Origin: Streptomyces sp. 135
Lineage (GTDB): Bacteria; Actinomycetota; Actinomycetes; Streptomycetales; Streptomycetaceae
Assembly (NCBI RefSeq): GCF_020026305.1
Contig: NZ_CP075691.1
Coordinates: forward strand, 8,768,923 to 8,832,922
Reading direction: 5' to 3'
DNA length: 64,000 nucleotides
Part shown: in pieces, positions 1-8,585 of the stretch
Layout: each line of letters begins with the position of its first letter
Position numbering within the stretch: position 1 is the first letter of the stretch
Program-made: the position numbers and the translations under genes
The notes under the pieces: generated by a model
Seen by the model: only the letters and a program-made list of their open reading frames with translations
Database searches by the model: none
What the model was told of the DNA's origin: nothing

Positions 1-403
1 GGAGACATGGCTGCTTTTCCGCGCGGACCGGCCCCCGGCGGTTAGCGCTTCGTTGAGGTGGTGCTGATGGTGTCGTGCGTGGGTGATGCTTCTGGCCGGT
101 CCTCGGCGAGGGAGCTGCGGGGGCTTCTTCCATCGCGCGGCCGGGCGTTCACGCTGCCCGCGCTGATCACATCCGGTAGGCGGCTGAGGATCAAGGAGGC
201 GCAGCCGCTGACGCTGCAATCGGGTGAAGCAGTCAACGCCGCCCGCCTTTCTTCGAGGTTCAGAGTGCCAGCGAACAGGAACCAACGCGGGTGTACCTCG
301 ATTGAATAAACACAGCGCTCGAAAGGCCGCTACTCCGGCGCCATGCCAGCACGGGAGAGACTGGCCAGGGCCGCCGACAGGCGGACCTGAGAAATACGAG
401 GCC
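1..403. other. no supportable gene
   Basis: I find no reading frame with convincing protein character here. The short frames on both strands are proline/arginine-rich artefacts of high GC. The next gene may have its original start near the right edge of this stretch. Confidence 0.5.
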
Positions 404-603
404 GGTGTCGGTGGGACAGAGGATGCTGGTGCCCATGGAAGAGCCGGAGCAGCAGGACAGCGACGAAGACGTAAAGCCGGACGACGCCGAAGCCGAGGCG
501 ACCAGCGGCGTACGGCCGATCAGCCACCCGATCCTGCGGGACTACGGCCCGCTGGGGCCCGCGCGAGCGCAGATGACCGACATGAATCGCATGCGGGAAC
601 CCG

Positions 604-1656
604 ATGCTGCACGCGGTGGCGCGGAAGAATGCCTTTATCGCAGCGTCGGCGGTGACCTCGATGGCGGCTCAAAGGCAGTCGTTCCTGAACTCCGTACAGG
701 CCGCCACCCGGCCGACGACGAACGTAAAGATCGTGCTGGACGCGTTGGCCTCGATGGCGACCCAGCAGCAGTCGTTCCTGAACTCCGTACAGGCCGCCAC
801 CCGGCCGACGACGAGCATTCTCAGCAGCTCGGTGCGGTCGTTCCAGCGCAACTGGATATCGTCGTACACATCGCCGCTGAGTTCCCTCACCCTGCAAACG
901 GACTCGTTCCAGTCCTCGCTGCATCAGATCGCCGGCACGATCAGCCGCGTCTTCACCGAGGACCTGTTCAGCAGGTTCGACACGCTGCGCTGGCTGTTCC
1001 GGGAGTGGCTGCCCGACAATCTGCGCGACGTCGACGCCGGGCTGTGGATATGGCTGCTGCGTATCAGCGCGAAGGACGGTACCTGCCTGGCTTGGGCTCC
1101 GCGTGCTGAGATCGTCGCGGAACTCCTGGCGCTACGCCATTCCAAGGACCGGCAGAGCTGCCTGATGGAGCACCGCCCAGAAGTGGTGGAGGACGTTGAG
1201 ACAAGCCTCAAGGAGGTCGATCACCCCGACCTGCTCGACCTACGGGAACTCACGCTCCAGGCCGCCGCCTGTATCCGCGATGGCCACGATTCACCAGCGC
1301 AGGCACGGCTGGCCAACGTTCTGGACACCACCATGCGCGCCCACGGCCACGCCTGGCTGCGCAGCTACTTCCCCCAGGGGGCGTTCCCGCCCAGCCCAAA
1401 CACCGGCAGCCACAAAATGATCGCGGGAGCACACAGCACCTACTCGGGATCACCCCAGTTGCGCATGCTGGGCCCCTACCTGCTGGTCAACGCAATGAAG
1501 AACGTCTTCAGTGGTTTTGACCGTCAACACACGCTCAACCGACACCTGGGCTCGCACAAGGCCTCCTCCAATTCCTACCGCAGTGAGTTCGCCTTCGCAG
1601 CACTGCTCAACACCCAAGCGCTGCTGCGCCTGGTGGACCGTTACCTGTATGCCTGA
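604..1656 (+). CDS. hypothetical protein with internal tandem duplication
   Basis: A 350-residue cytosolic protein with no signal peptide or membrane segment and no family I can name. The last 230 residues look like a normal folded domain (motif WAPRAEIV near residue 160, FSGFDRQHTLNRHLGSHK near 310). Residues about 20-75 hold two copies of a 31-residue unit containing QSFLNSVQAATRPTT. The start is doubtful. An acidic stretch in another frame (from GTG 405, ATG 423 or ATG 435 to about 600) reads like a genuine N-terminus, so the gene may begin there and carry a frameshift near 600. The ATG at 604 has only a weak GGGAA upstream. Function unknown. Confidence 0.6.
   Translation: MLHAVARKNAFIAASAVTSMAAQRQSFLNSVQAATRPTTNVKIVLDALASMATQQQSFLNSVQAATRPTTSILSSSVRSFQRNWISSYTSPLSSLTLQTDSFQSSLHQIAGTISRVFTEDLFSRFDTLRWLFREWLPDNLRDVDAGLWIWLLRISAKDGTCLAWAPRAEIVAELLALRHSKDRQSCLMEHRPEVVEDVETSLKEVDHPDLLDLRELTLQAAACIRDGHDSPAQARLANVLDTTMRAHGHAWLRSYFPQGAFPPSPNTGSHKMIAGAHSTYSGSPQLRMLGPYLLVNAMKNVFSGFDRQHTLNRHLGSHKASSNSYRSEFAFAALLNTQALLRLVDRYLYA
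675..814. repeat. tandem direct repeat, 93-bp period
   Basis: Two identical 47-bp copies (675-721 and 768-814) lie 93 bp apart, and the sequence between them is also partly similar. The period is a multiple of three, so the repeat adds 31 residues in frame to the protein encoded here. Confidence 0.85.
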
Positions 1657-1729
1657 TGTCTGTCGCGCCCACATCACGTAGGCAGCCGGATCGCAGGGGC
1701 CCTGTGTCACCGTCCTGTGAGGTGACCGC

Positions 1730-1990
1730 TCAGAGCGGGGCGAGGATCATAAGGATCTCGTCGTGATCGTCGCCCGCGCTGAGCCGGAGGGCGCCGGGCC
1801 ATCGGCCGATTTCTTTCCAGCCGAGCCGCCATTAGAAGCCCTCCAGACCAACGCCGTCGCGGACGGCAAGGTGCAGTTGCTCCAGGCCCATCTCGTCCCT
1901 GGCAACTCTGCGCGTCTCCTCCATGAGAGCCTGTCCGATGCCTAGTCCTCGCAGGTCAGTGCGAGTTGCGGCGGCAGCGTCGTAGACACG
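1730..1990 (-). pseudogene. GNAT acetyltransferase remnant
   Basis: The minus strand reads as the C-terminal half of a GNAT N-acetyltransferase, with acetyl-CoA loop LRGLGIGQALMEE and family-like C-terminus RLGWKEIGRWPGALRLS, ending at a TGA at 1730. In the middle, where relatives read FYERLGW, the sequence has TTC TAA TGG, an in-frame stop. Upstream the frame runs into unrelated sequence, so the N-terminal half is missing. Acetylation of a small molecule is the family role; this copy cannot be functional as read. Confidence 0.5.
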
Positions 1991-2009
1991 CTGAAAGACC
2001 GCCCGCTCG

Positions 2010-2340
2010 TGGGGGTGGGCGACGGAGTATGTCGCGCGCCGCGGAACAGTGTGGTGAGCATGAGTGCCAGCTGGGGGCCGGTCAGGCCGACCGGCTGCAG
2101 ATCCCGGCCTCCACCGCCGGCGTCCCGGCCGGGCAAGGGAACGATGTTGTGGCGGCGGGCGCACTGGGAGTGGATGGCCCGCCATGTGTCTCCTGCGCAG
2201 ACGAGGTCGACCGAAGCCGCCCTGGCGGCTTTGACCAGGCGCTCCTTGTGCTTGCCGGTGGCCACTGCCACCAGGTTGTCGAACACGCTTGGTTCCCCAA
2301 AGATGGGTCGGGCGTTCCGTGGCCCCGGACACGGGAACAT
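2010..2340 (-). pseudogene. unidentified gene fragment
   Basis: A frame on the minus strand has plausible protein character (FGEPSVFDNLVAVATG, then DLVCAGDTWRAIHSQC) but no start with a ribosome site. It is continuous neither with the membrane-protein fragment on its right nor with the acetyltransferase remnant on its left. I do not recognise the family. It is probably debris. Confidence 0.3.
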
Positions 2341-2351
2341 GGGCAGGCGGA

Positions 2352-2743
2352 TCAGGTCTCGGAGACGTCGCTGCTCGAGGTTTGCTCAGGCGGCGGAGCA
2401 GCTGCTCTGCGCGAATGAGCGCGGCAATGGCGATGACGGTGCCGGTGAGCATGACCAGCCAGGCAGCGGCCTGCCACGTCGACTCGGTGGGCAGCACGCG
2501 CGGCGTGAACACCGCCATCACAATGGCGAGCGCGCTGATGGCAACCAGCCAGACGAGTCTCATCGCATTCGGGTGCAGGGTGTCGAGCAGTTGCGGCGCG
2601 AGGGCCGGCGGCAGGAGCCACAGGCCGGTGATACCGATGGTCGTGATCATCACGGTCAGCAGCAGAGCGACGAAGTCCTGGTGCGCGGAGTTGAAGAAGC
2701 CAGCCATCAGGGACAGGGCGACGACGAAGATAAAGCGCCGCAC
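2352..2743 (-). pseudogene. small membrane protein, 3' end lost
   Basis: From ATG 2743 the minus strand encodes about 130 residues with three or four hydrophobic segments (starting MRRFIFVVALSLMAGF, later ITTIGITGLWLLPP and LVWLVAISALAIVMAVF) and a charged end near EQLLRRLSK. Beyond that the frame loses protein character and runs without a natural stop into the neighbouring fragment. It looks like the N-terminal part of a small integral membrane protein of unknown role. Confidence 0.35.
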
Positions 2744-3076
2744 CTCGCCGGACGGCTACCGCCGCGCAATCGAGGCGCGCCGCCAAGCCGCCCGGCCGTC
2801 CCGGACGACACACCGGCTCCGATCGACCAGGCCCGCGTCGAGCGCCGCCGTCAGGCCGCGGCCACCGAGGCCGCCGCCCTGCGCCGGGCGAGGCAGAAGC
2901 GCGCGGCCCGTGAGCTGGGGACAACCGCCGACCTCCCCCTGCCGATTTCCCTGCGCGACACGGCCTGAGTAGATCAGCACCTCCTGTTACTGGTGGTTGT
3001 CGCGGCGTAGCGTGACGGGTACACGTCTGGTACACCGTGCGCCGCTGCCGCGGTGAGCGTCGAAAGAGGGGGAGTC

Positions 3077-4237
3077 GTGCGGGCAGGGACCGTGCTGGAC
3101 GGCCGCTACCGACTGATCGAACCGATCGGTGCGGGCGGCTTCGGTCAGGTCTGGAAGGCGCACGACCCCAAGGTCGACCGGCAGGTGGCGGTCAAGGTCC
3201 TCACCGGCGACGGCGGCGCGGACCACGACCGGCAGGTGGCCCGGTTCGCCCGCGAGGCTGCGGTCGCCGGCGGTCTGTCCCACCCCCGCATCGTCATCGT
3301 GCACGACTTCGGATCCGCGGTGTACGACGGGCTCCGGCACGCCTATCTGGTGATGCAGCTGCTGCCCGGCAAGTCGCTCAGCACGGTCCTCGAGGCCGGG
3401 CGGCTCTCCCTGTCGAAAGCCATGTACACGGCGGCCTGCGTCGCCGACGCCCTGGAGGCCGCGCACGAAGCGGGCCTGACCCACCGGGACATCAAGCCGT
3501 CCAACATCATCGTCCGCTCCACCGGCGAGGCCACGGTCGTCGACTTCGGTATCACCCGCAGCAGTGACGCCCGGCACGACATCACCACCACCGGCGTCCT
3601 GATCGGTACCCCCGCCTACATGGCCCCCGAGGCCCTGTCCGGCACGTTCGACCACCGCTCCGACATGTACTCCCTGGGCTGCGTGCTCTACGAGATGGTC
3701 ACCGGCCGCCGGCCCTTCACCGGCACCTCCTGGCGCCTGGTCAACCAGCACCTCACCGAAGATCCGGCGCCGCTGCGCACCCTTCGTCCGGACGCCCCCG
3801 CAGAGCTGGAGCGGTTCACCGCCCGGCTCCTGGCAAAGGACCCTGCCCAGCGCCCGGCCAGTGGGCAGGTGTGGGCCGCTCTCAAAGAGATCAACGACCG
3901 TTACTTCGGGGCCACCCTGCCCAGCCGCGGCAAGGACCTCGCCCACGACATCGACGTCACCCCGGCGGAGGCCACCCACGGCGCGGTCATCCCCCTGCGG
4001 ATCACCGCGCACAAACCGTGCCCCGCCTGCGCCACCAGGACAGACGAGAAGGCGGCCCGGTCCTGCACGACCTGTGAAGGGGGAGGCCGGCTCATCCGGG
4101 AGCAGCACACCTACAAGGTCCGCATCCCAGCGGGCATCCGCGACGGCCAGAAGGTACGGATCCGCGAGCTCGGTGGCCCCGGCAAGCACGGCGGTGCGCC
4201 CGGCGACATGTACGTCACCGTGCACATCATCGACTGA
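3077..4237 (+). CDS. Ser/Thr protein kinase fused to DnaJ C-terminal domain
   Basis: A 386-residue soluble protein. Residues 10-265 are a complete bacterial Hanks-type kinase: glycine loop GAGGFGQVW, ATP lysine in VAVK (residue 40), catalytic loop HRDIKPSN, metal-binding DFG, and APE in MAPEAL. Residues 285-386 match the substrate-binding C-terminal region of DnaJ/Hsp40, with one zinc-type pair of CxxC motifs (CPAC, CTTC) rather than two, then the typical IPAGIRDGQKVRIRELGG and the terminal PGDMYVTVHI. No J domain and no membrane anchor are present. GTG 3077 is chosen because AGAGGGGGA sits just upstream; GTG 3053 has no such site. The fusion suggests a kinase that binds unfolded or chaperone-bound substrates, which is inference. 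Confidence 0.88.
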   Translation: MRAGTVLDGRYRLIEPIGAGGFGQVWKAHDPKVDRQVAVKVLTGDGGADHDRQVARFAREAAVAGGLSHPRIVIVHDFGSAVYDGLRHAYLVMQLLPGKSLSTVLEAGRLSLSKAMYTAACVADALEAAHEAGLTHRDIKPSNIIVRSTGEATVVDFGITRSSDARHDITTTGVLIGTPAYMAPEALSGTFDHRSDMYSLGCVLYEMVTGRRPFTGTSWRLVNQHLTEDPAPLRTLRPDAPAELERFTARLLAKDPAQRPASGQVWAALKEINDRYFGATLPSRGKDLAHDIDVTPAEATHGAVIPLRITAHKPCPACATRTDEKAARSCTTCEGGGRLIREQHTYKVRIPAGIRDGQKVRIRELGGPGKHGGAPGDMYVTVHIID

Positions 4238-4421
4238 TTAGCTGAGGAGCCTCTGAACCACTTGCGGGTAGGACCGCGTCAGGGGAGCGGCGAGGGCGCT
4301 TTCTCGGCCAATGCCCATGAGGAATCAGGCAGGAAGGGCCGCTCTGGACGTGCCGCCCACCGGTGCGTCCCATGATCTGACCTGGGGACGAAGCGGCCCC
4401 GGGACGGTGAGGAGCAGCGGT

Positions 4422-5040
4422 ATGGGCGTGAGTAATAGCTACCTGTCCAGGACGGAGGTCCAGCGGCTGCTGGGCATCAACTCCTTCGGGCTGTGGCGGC
4501 TGGTGAGGAAGTACGACGACTTCCCCCAGCCGACCGAACCGCCGCACGATCCGCTGGCGGCCTTCGGCAGCCGGAAGGAGCCCGAGGAGATCTGGGACGG
4601 CTTCCAGGTCTACCAGTGGGGCGGCCAACACCCCGGAGTTCGCCCACCGCGGCGCCGTACTGCTGCGCCCGCTCCCCGAGGACCTGCCGCCCGGCCGGTG
4701 GGCCGGCTACAAGGACACCGTGCGCGGCCCCGCGCATGACTGGCACACCGCCCTCGGCGTGATCCGGATCGTGCACTGCGACGACCGCAAGGTCGCCACC
4801 GACGTCGCCACCGAGGTCGCCGGCAGCGGCAACCCCGACGGCGTCGTCACCGTCTGCGCCCTGTACGGGGACATGAGCTTCCGCGGGCCGGCGCTGGTCG
4901 CGGCCGACACCGCGCACCCGGGCATCGAATACGAGGCCGACTGGGGCGACGTCGCCGCCCTCGCCGGGCACGACCTGCCCTGGTGGCCCGACCTGCTGCG
5001 CCTGCCGCACCTGATCCGGGCCTGGCAGCCCGGCGCCCCC
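4422..5040 (+). pseudogene. frameshifted HTH-containing hypothetical protein
   Basis: ATG 4422, with GGAG eight bases upstream, opens a protein whose first 60 residues resemble an excisionase-type helix-turn-helix (YLSRTEVQRLLGINSFGLWRL). At a run of four G near 4617-4620 the frame breaks. One extra G would explain it, because removing it joins smoothly into AANTPEFAHRGAVLLRPLP and a further 130 residues (about 4620-5040). The protein is a conserved-looking hypothetical of plasmid/ICE type. The break is either a real null mutation or a homopolymer error. Confidence 0.55.
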
Positions 5041-5180
5041 GATCTTTCCTCGGTTGGACCGAGTGACCCCCACCGCCCGCAGCAGCCCGCACAGGTCAGG
5101 GCCGATGGTGTTCGGGTTGCGTCCCAACGCGACGGCCAGGTCACGGGATGCCATCTCCTGTTCCGGCGGCCACGACCACG
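5038..5180 (-). pseudogene. C-terminal fragment of a DNA-binding-like protein
   Basis: The minus strand encodes a short coherent piece, EMASRDLAVALGRNPNTI then GLLRAVGVTRSNRGKIGG, which looks like a winged-helix or HTH end of a larger protein. Flanking codons in the same frame are low-complexity, so both ends are lost. Exact family not recognised. Confidence 0.3.
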
Positions 5181-5345
5181 TAGGCGCGTGCGAGCAGCGC
5201 CGGGACGCCCTGCTCCTCGATGGCGGCATGAGGGCGCTGAGCTGTCTTGTCTGCTGGGCCAAGGTGATGCGGCATCTGTCACGCCCGGGAGTGAATCCGG
5301 CACAGAGGCCGAACCGACCGCATTCTCGTAAGCGTCAGCAGGAGC

Positions 5346-5563
5346 ATGAGCTACGACGCACACCTCACCCAGCCGGGCCTGGCCTGGCCTGGATCACCAT
5401 CCACTCGGCGGACCTTGACACGGTCAACGCCGTGGCGTACGCGATCGCCGCGCATCTCAACGCCACCGGTCCCAGCCAGCCCCACCGGGTTCCCGGGGAA
5501 GCCGGGTTCTGCGTCAGCCAGTACGCCCATGCTCAGCCACCGACCCCGCAAGGTGATGCATAG
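5346..5563 (+). pseudogene. small hypothetical protein, frameshifted
   Basis: ATG 5346 starts MSYDAHLTQPGLA. The continuation with protein character (WITIHSADLDTVNAVAYA, then FCVSQYAHAQPP) lies in another frame and ends at a TGA near 5563, so one indel near 5385 splits a gene of about 70 residues. AGGAG lies only one base from the ATG, which is closer than usual. Family unknown. Confidence 0.4.
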
Positions 5564-6004
5564 CCACGAGCCCATACGGGGTGGCGTGCCGCACCGCCTT
5601 CTTCAGCGGTCCAGGACGTGTGCGTCGCGGATGGCGAGCACCATGTACAGGCATGGCGCCGGACCGACGACGGGCAACTCGCAGGCGGTCACGGGCGTCG
5701 TGGTTCTCCCAGGCGGGGACGATCGCGTCCTGGCCGACCTCGAGCGGGTGCATCAGATCCACCCGACCAACTCGCCCCGCACCAGCGTTTGCGCGACACG
5801 ACCCCTCGTCCATCTGGCGGTGTACGCGCTCTTCATCCCACCGATTTGGTCGGCCTACATCCGTGTTTCGGAGCCTGCGGAAATGAATTCATTCCGTTTT
5901 CAAGGATTACTGATGTTGATGTCCAGCCGGGACGGGCTAGCAATTCGAGCCACGGCCCAAAAAAATCCAGGGACAGGCAGTCGGTGCGATGTCATGGTCG
6001 AGTC
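5564..6004. other. no intact gene
   Basis: This 440-bp stretch holds only short frames without conserved motifs. A minus-strand piece near 5560-5760 has some protein character but no start or recognisable family. The last 100 bases, just before the secreted-protein gene, are less GC-rich and probably contain its promoter. Confidence 0.4.
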
Positions 6005-6451
6005 ATGAAGAAGATCTCCACATTAGCCACGGCGTCGCTCGCAGCAAGCACGCTTCTCGTCGGCCTTGCCACACCCGTGCAGGCGGCTCCTGACTGGAAC
6101 AAGCGCATCAGATGCAAGCAGAAGGACTGGGAAGGCAGAAACATCCCGACCCGTTACGGCAACAGTAAGTTCGGCTGGAACCACTTCACTCACAAACATA
6201 ATATCAAGAATTGCAAGGTCGTCGAAGGCCCACTCAACGGAAAGCCCGACAAGACAGACGGCGCACGGCTCGAGTACTACGGTATCGCCACCAACGGCAG
6301 CCGCCACGTGAAGATCGTCGTCATCGTCCAGTGGGCCCGTAAGACGAGCGATGGGGACTACGATGCAGGCCGAGGTCAGAAGATCGGCGTCATCAACGCG
6401 TTCTGCAAGAACCAGCCCCGCAACAAGTGTCCAAACTGGGTAAGTGAATGA
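6005..6451 (+). CDS. small secreted basic protein, toxin-like
   Basis: A 148-residue precursor with a clear Sec signal peptide (MKK, hydrophobic core LAASTLLVGLA, cleavage near VQA-AP). The mature 120 residues are basic, with four cysteines (RCKQKDW, NCKVVEG, FCKNQPRNKC), a histidine-rich stretch GWNHFTHKHNI, and a C-terminal GRGQKIGVINAFC. Spaced His/Lys residues of this kind occur in small secreted RNase-fold toxins, but I cannot assign a family. The stop overlaps the next start (ATGA at 6448-6451), so the downstream gene is translationally coupled and could be a partner or immunity protein. That role is inferred from arrangement only. Confidence 0.7.
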   Translation: MKKISTLATASLAASTLLVGLATPVQAAPDWNKRIRCKQKDWEGRNIPTRYGNSKFGWNHFTHKHNIKNCKVVEGPLNGKPDKTDGARLEYYGIATNGSRHVKIVVIVQWARKTSDGDYDAGRGQKIGVINAFCKNQPRNKCPNWVSE

Positions 6452-7095
6452 CATCCACGCACGATGAGATCGCGGAGCAGCAGGCGGACCTCACCCGCCT
6501 GCTGCTCCACCATGTCCACGCACCGGTCACCGGCACACACTTCATCCGGGGCGTCCTACCCGCACCTGCCTCATCTGCGGTCATCCGGATTGTCATGGGT
6601 GAAGCGAGCGCTTACACGCCGGACGAGTTGATCGCCTACGAAATCCCTCTGCAATGGGACAAGGAACCAGCCACGGCGCAGGAGGTTACGGCGCTTCTGC
6701 GTACCCTCGTCACCGGTACTCGCATCTACTCAAGTGATCACATCACCCAGGTGATGGGCATGGTCCTCGTCCGCGTAGACCCCTCAGCCCTGGACGCACC
6801 GGGCCCCACCACGGATGACCGTGCTCTCGGGATCCTGCGCTGCTTCGCTCAGCCATACACGGACGAGAAGCCCAGCCTTCTGCTACGTGGATTCTGCTTC
6901 CTGGACCAGGACCGACTACGTCTGTACCTCCACCCGGCAGAGACCCCCGAGGCCGTCGCCGTCGACGTACGCCCGTCAAACGCCACCACCGCCTTGCTCG
7001 CCTCCCTGCCGTCGCTGCTCGACGAGGAGCAGTACTGGACAGATGATGACTCCGATCCGCACTGCACCCACGTCGTGAACTTCACCGACTGGTAG
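6448..7095 (+). CDS. cytosolic hypothetical coupled to secreted protein
   Basis: A 215-residue acidic soluble protein without signal peptide or membrane segment, starting inside the stop codon of the upstream secreted protein. It has mixed alpha/beta character (IRIVMGEASAYTPDELIAYE, MGMVLVRVDPSALD, LLLRGFCFLDQDRLRLYL). No catalytic motif is visible. The acidic protein coupled to a basic secreted product fits an immunity or regulatory partner, but this rests only on gene order. Confidence 0.65.
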   Translation: MTSTHDEIAEQQADLTRLLLHHVHAPVTGTHFIRGVLPAPASSAVIRIVMGEASAYTPDELIAYEIPLQWDKEPATAQEVTALLRTLVTGTRIYSSDHITQVMGMVLVRVDPSALDAPGPTTDDRALGILRCFAQPYTDEKPSLLLRGFCFLDQDRLRLYLHPAETPEAVAVDVRPSNATTALLASLPSLLDEEQYWTDDDSDPHCTHVVNFTDW

Positions 7096-7142
7096 CCCAG
7101 AAGGTATGCGTGCGGTCCGGGGGAGGCCCGCGGTGTGGGGGG

Positions 7143-7388
7143 CTATTCCGCCGGGTCCTCGTCGGCGTGCCGCACTGCCTTCTTCACGGCCTGCTCAACC
7201 TCGTGCCGCGGCTGGCCGGTGGCTTTGGCGTGCGCGGTGACGGCGGCCTGGAAGGCGGCTGCCGCCTCGTACCAGCTGCGCCACTGCGCCTGGTACTCCT
7301 CGCCGACCAGGCCCGCGAGCTTCGCTCGTGCTTCTTCGGCGGAGCGTTCCAGCTTGATCAGTTCATCGGAGATGTCTGCCACGGTCAC
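7143..7388 (-). CDS. small helical hypothetical protein
   Basis: About 81 residues from GTG 7388 (an in-frame GTG at 7382 is equally possible). The protein is almost entirely alpha-helical and charged (DELIKLERSAEEARAKLAGL, then YEAAAAFQAAVTAHAKA) and ends EVEQAVKKAVRHADEDPAE. It resembles the small orphan helical proteins common in Streptomyces accessory DNA. Function unknown. Confidence 0.5.
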   Translation of the reverse strand: MTVADISDELIKLERSAEEARAKLAGLVGEEYQAQWRSWYEAAAAFQAAVTAHAKATGQPRHEVEQAVKKAVRHADEDPAE

Positions 7389-7543
7389 GGATCTTAAGCC
7401 GGGCCGCCCGCTTTCCAGTTCGATCTGCTGGTCGTGTCCGGCTCTGGTGTGGCACGGTTCGCCGGTACGACCTTTGCGCTCGCGCGGGTGACGCTCCACC
7501 CGAACCGTCCCCGGCGGCCGGCGGGCGCCGGTATGACCAGGTT

Positions 7544-8215
7544 GTGGTCACCACTTGTATGCGCGCGGCCCTGGCCGCAGCCTTCCTCGCCCTGCCCCTC
7601 ACCACGATGTCGGCGGCCTCGGCCGCCGACGCTGACCTGGTCGCGTTTCCGATGACGCTGGAGCAGGCGGTCGCCGCTCTGCCGAGGGCCGCGGAGTCAC
7701 GGGAGGGATACCAGCGCTCCCGGTTCCAGCACTGGACCGACGAGGACCGTGATGGGTGCAACACCCGCGAGGAGGTCCTCATCGCCGAGTCCCGCACCGC
7801 CCCGACCATCGCAGCGGGCTGCAAGGTCACCGCAGGGGAGTGGCACTCGTACTACGACGGCGAGACCCTCACCCAGCCCCGCGGCCTGGACATCGCCCAC
7901 ATGGTGCCCCTCGCCGAGGCCTGGGACTCCGGCGCCAGCACGTGGAGCACAAAGCGCCGCAAGGCCTACGCCAACGACCTCGGTGACGAGCGGTCGCTGG
8001 TGGCCGTGACCGCGCGCAGCAACCGGTCGAAGTCCGACCAGGACCCGGCCGAATGGCAGCCGCCGCTCGCCGATGCCCGCTGCACTTACACCACGCACTG
8101 GGTGGCGACCAAGCTCCGGTGGGGCCTGTCCGTCGACAAGGCCGAGCGGCAGGCGCTGCGGGAGCTGGCTGCCGGGTGCGGGCAGGAGACGGTGAAGTAC
8201 GAACCCGCCGGCTGA
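7544..8215 (+). CDS. secreted HNH-family nuclease (DUF1524-like)
   Basis: A 223-residue precursor with an N-terminal signal peptide (AALAAAFLALPLTTMSAASA-AD). The mature protein shows the secreted actinobacterial HNH nuclease pattern: DRDGCNTREEVLIAES, the catalytic region LDIAHMVPLAEAWDSGAS with its metal-binding histidine, then RSNRSKSDQDPAEWQPP and a closing LRELAAGCG. It probably degrades nucleic acid outside the cell. GTG 7544 is the first start; ATG 7559 would still leave a full signal peptide. A decayed relative lies at 12605-12988, on the far side of the RHS gene. Confidence 0.82.
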   Translation: MVTTCMRAALAAAFLALPLTTMSAASAADADLVAFPMTLEQAVAALPRAAESREGYQRSRFQHWTDEDRDGCNTREEVLIAESRTAPTIAAGCKVTAGEWHSYYDGETLTQPRGLDIAHMVPLAEAWDSGASTWSTKRRKAYANDLGDERSLVAVTARSNRSKSDQDPAEWQPPLADARCTYTTHWVATKLRWGLSVDKAERQALRELAAGCGQETVKYEPAG

Positions 8216-8585
8216 GCCTGGCCCCCGCTCCGGCGTCTGCCGGGCAGGGGCGCCCGGCGTGATCGCAGACCGGGTCCGGCTCCGGCGCGGGGTGCCGCGG
8301 CGGGGCGATTGAGCCGTCAATTGCCGCTCGGGCAGGGCGGACCTGAAGGTTCCCGGTCACCTTGTCGCCAGTGCAGGGTGCGCAGGGTGCAACTGCCGTG
8401 GTGGGACGGGTGGTTGCCGCACGTTTCAGGCCGCCTCGCCCTGAGCATGGAGAGAGGCCGATTCCCTCTCGTGTAGTACGTGCGTTCGAGGGAATCGTGG
8501 CGTGTCCCAAGTGGCTGTGTGTCAGGTTGTGGGCCTTTCGTGACCACTGGGGTCTGCGAGATGTGTCTTCCTGTGGGGGGAAGCC
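8216..8585. other. intergenic region upstream of RHS gene
   Basis: A 370-bp gap without coding character between the nuclease and the RHS gene. The last 20 bases carry the strong ribosome site GGGGGGAAG in front of a TTG start. No clear sigma-70-type promoter or hairpin was identified. Confidence 0.4.

Noticed and set aside
2987..4225. 412-residue minus-strand ORF opposite the kinase
   Set aside because: Glycine/valine/aspartate-rich shadow. The plus-strand kinase has all catalytic motifs.
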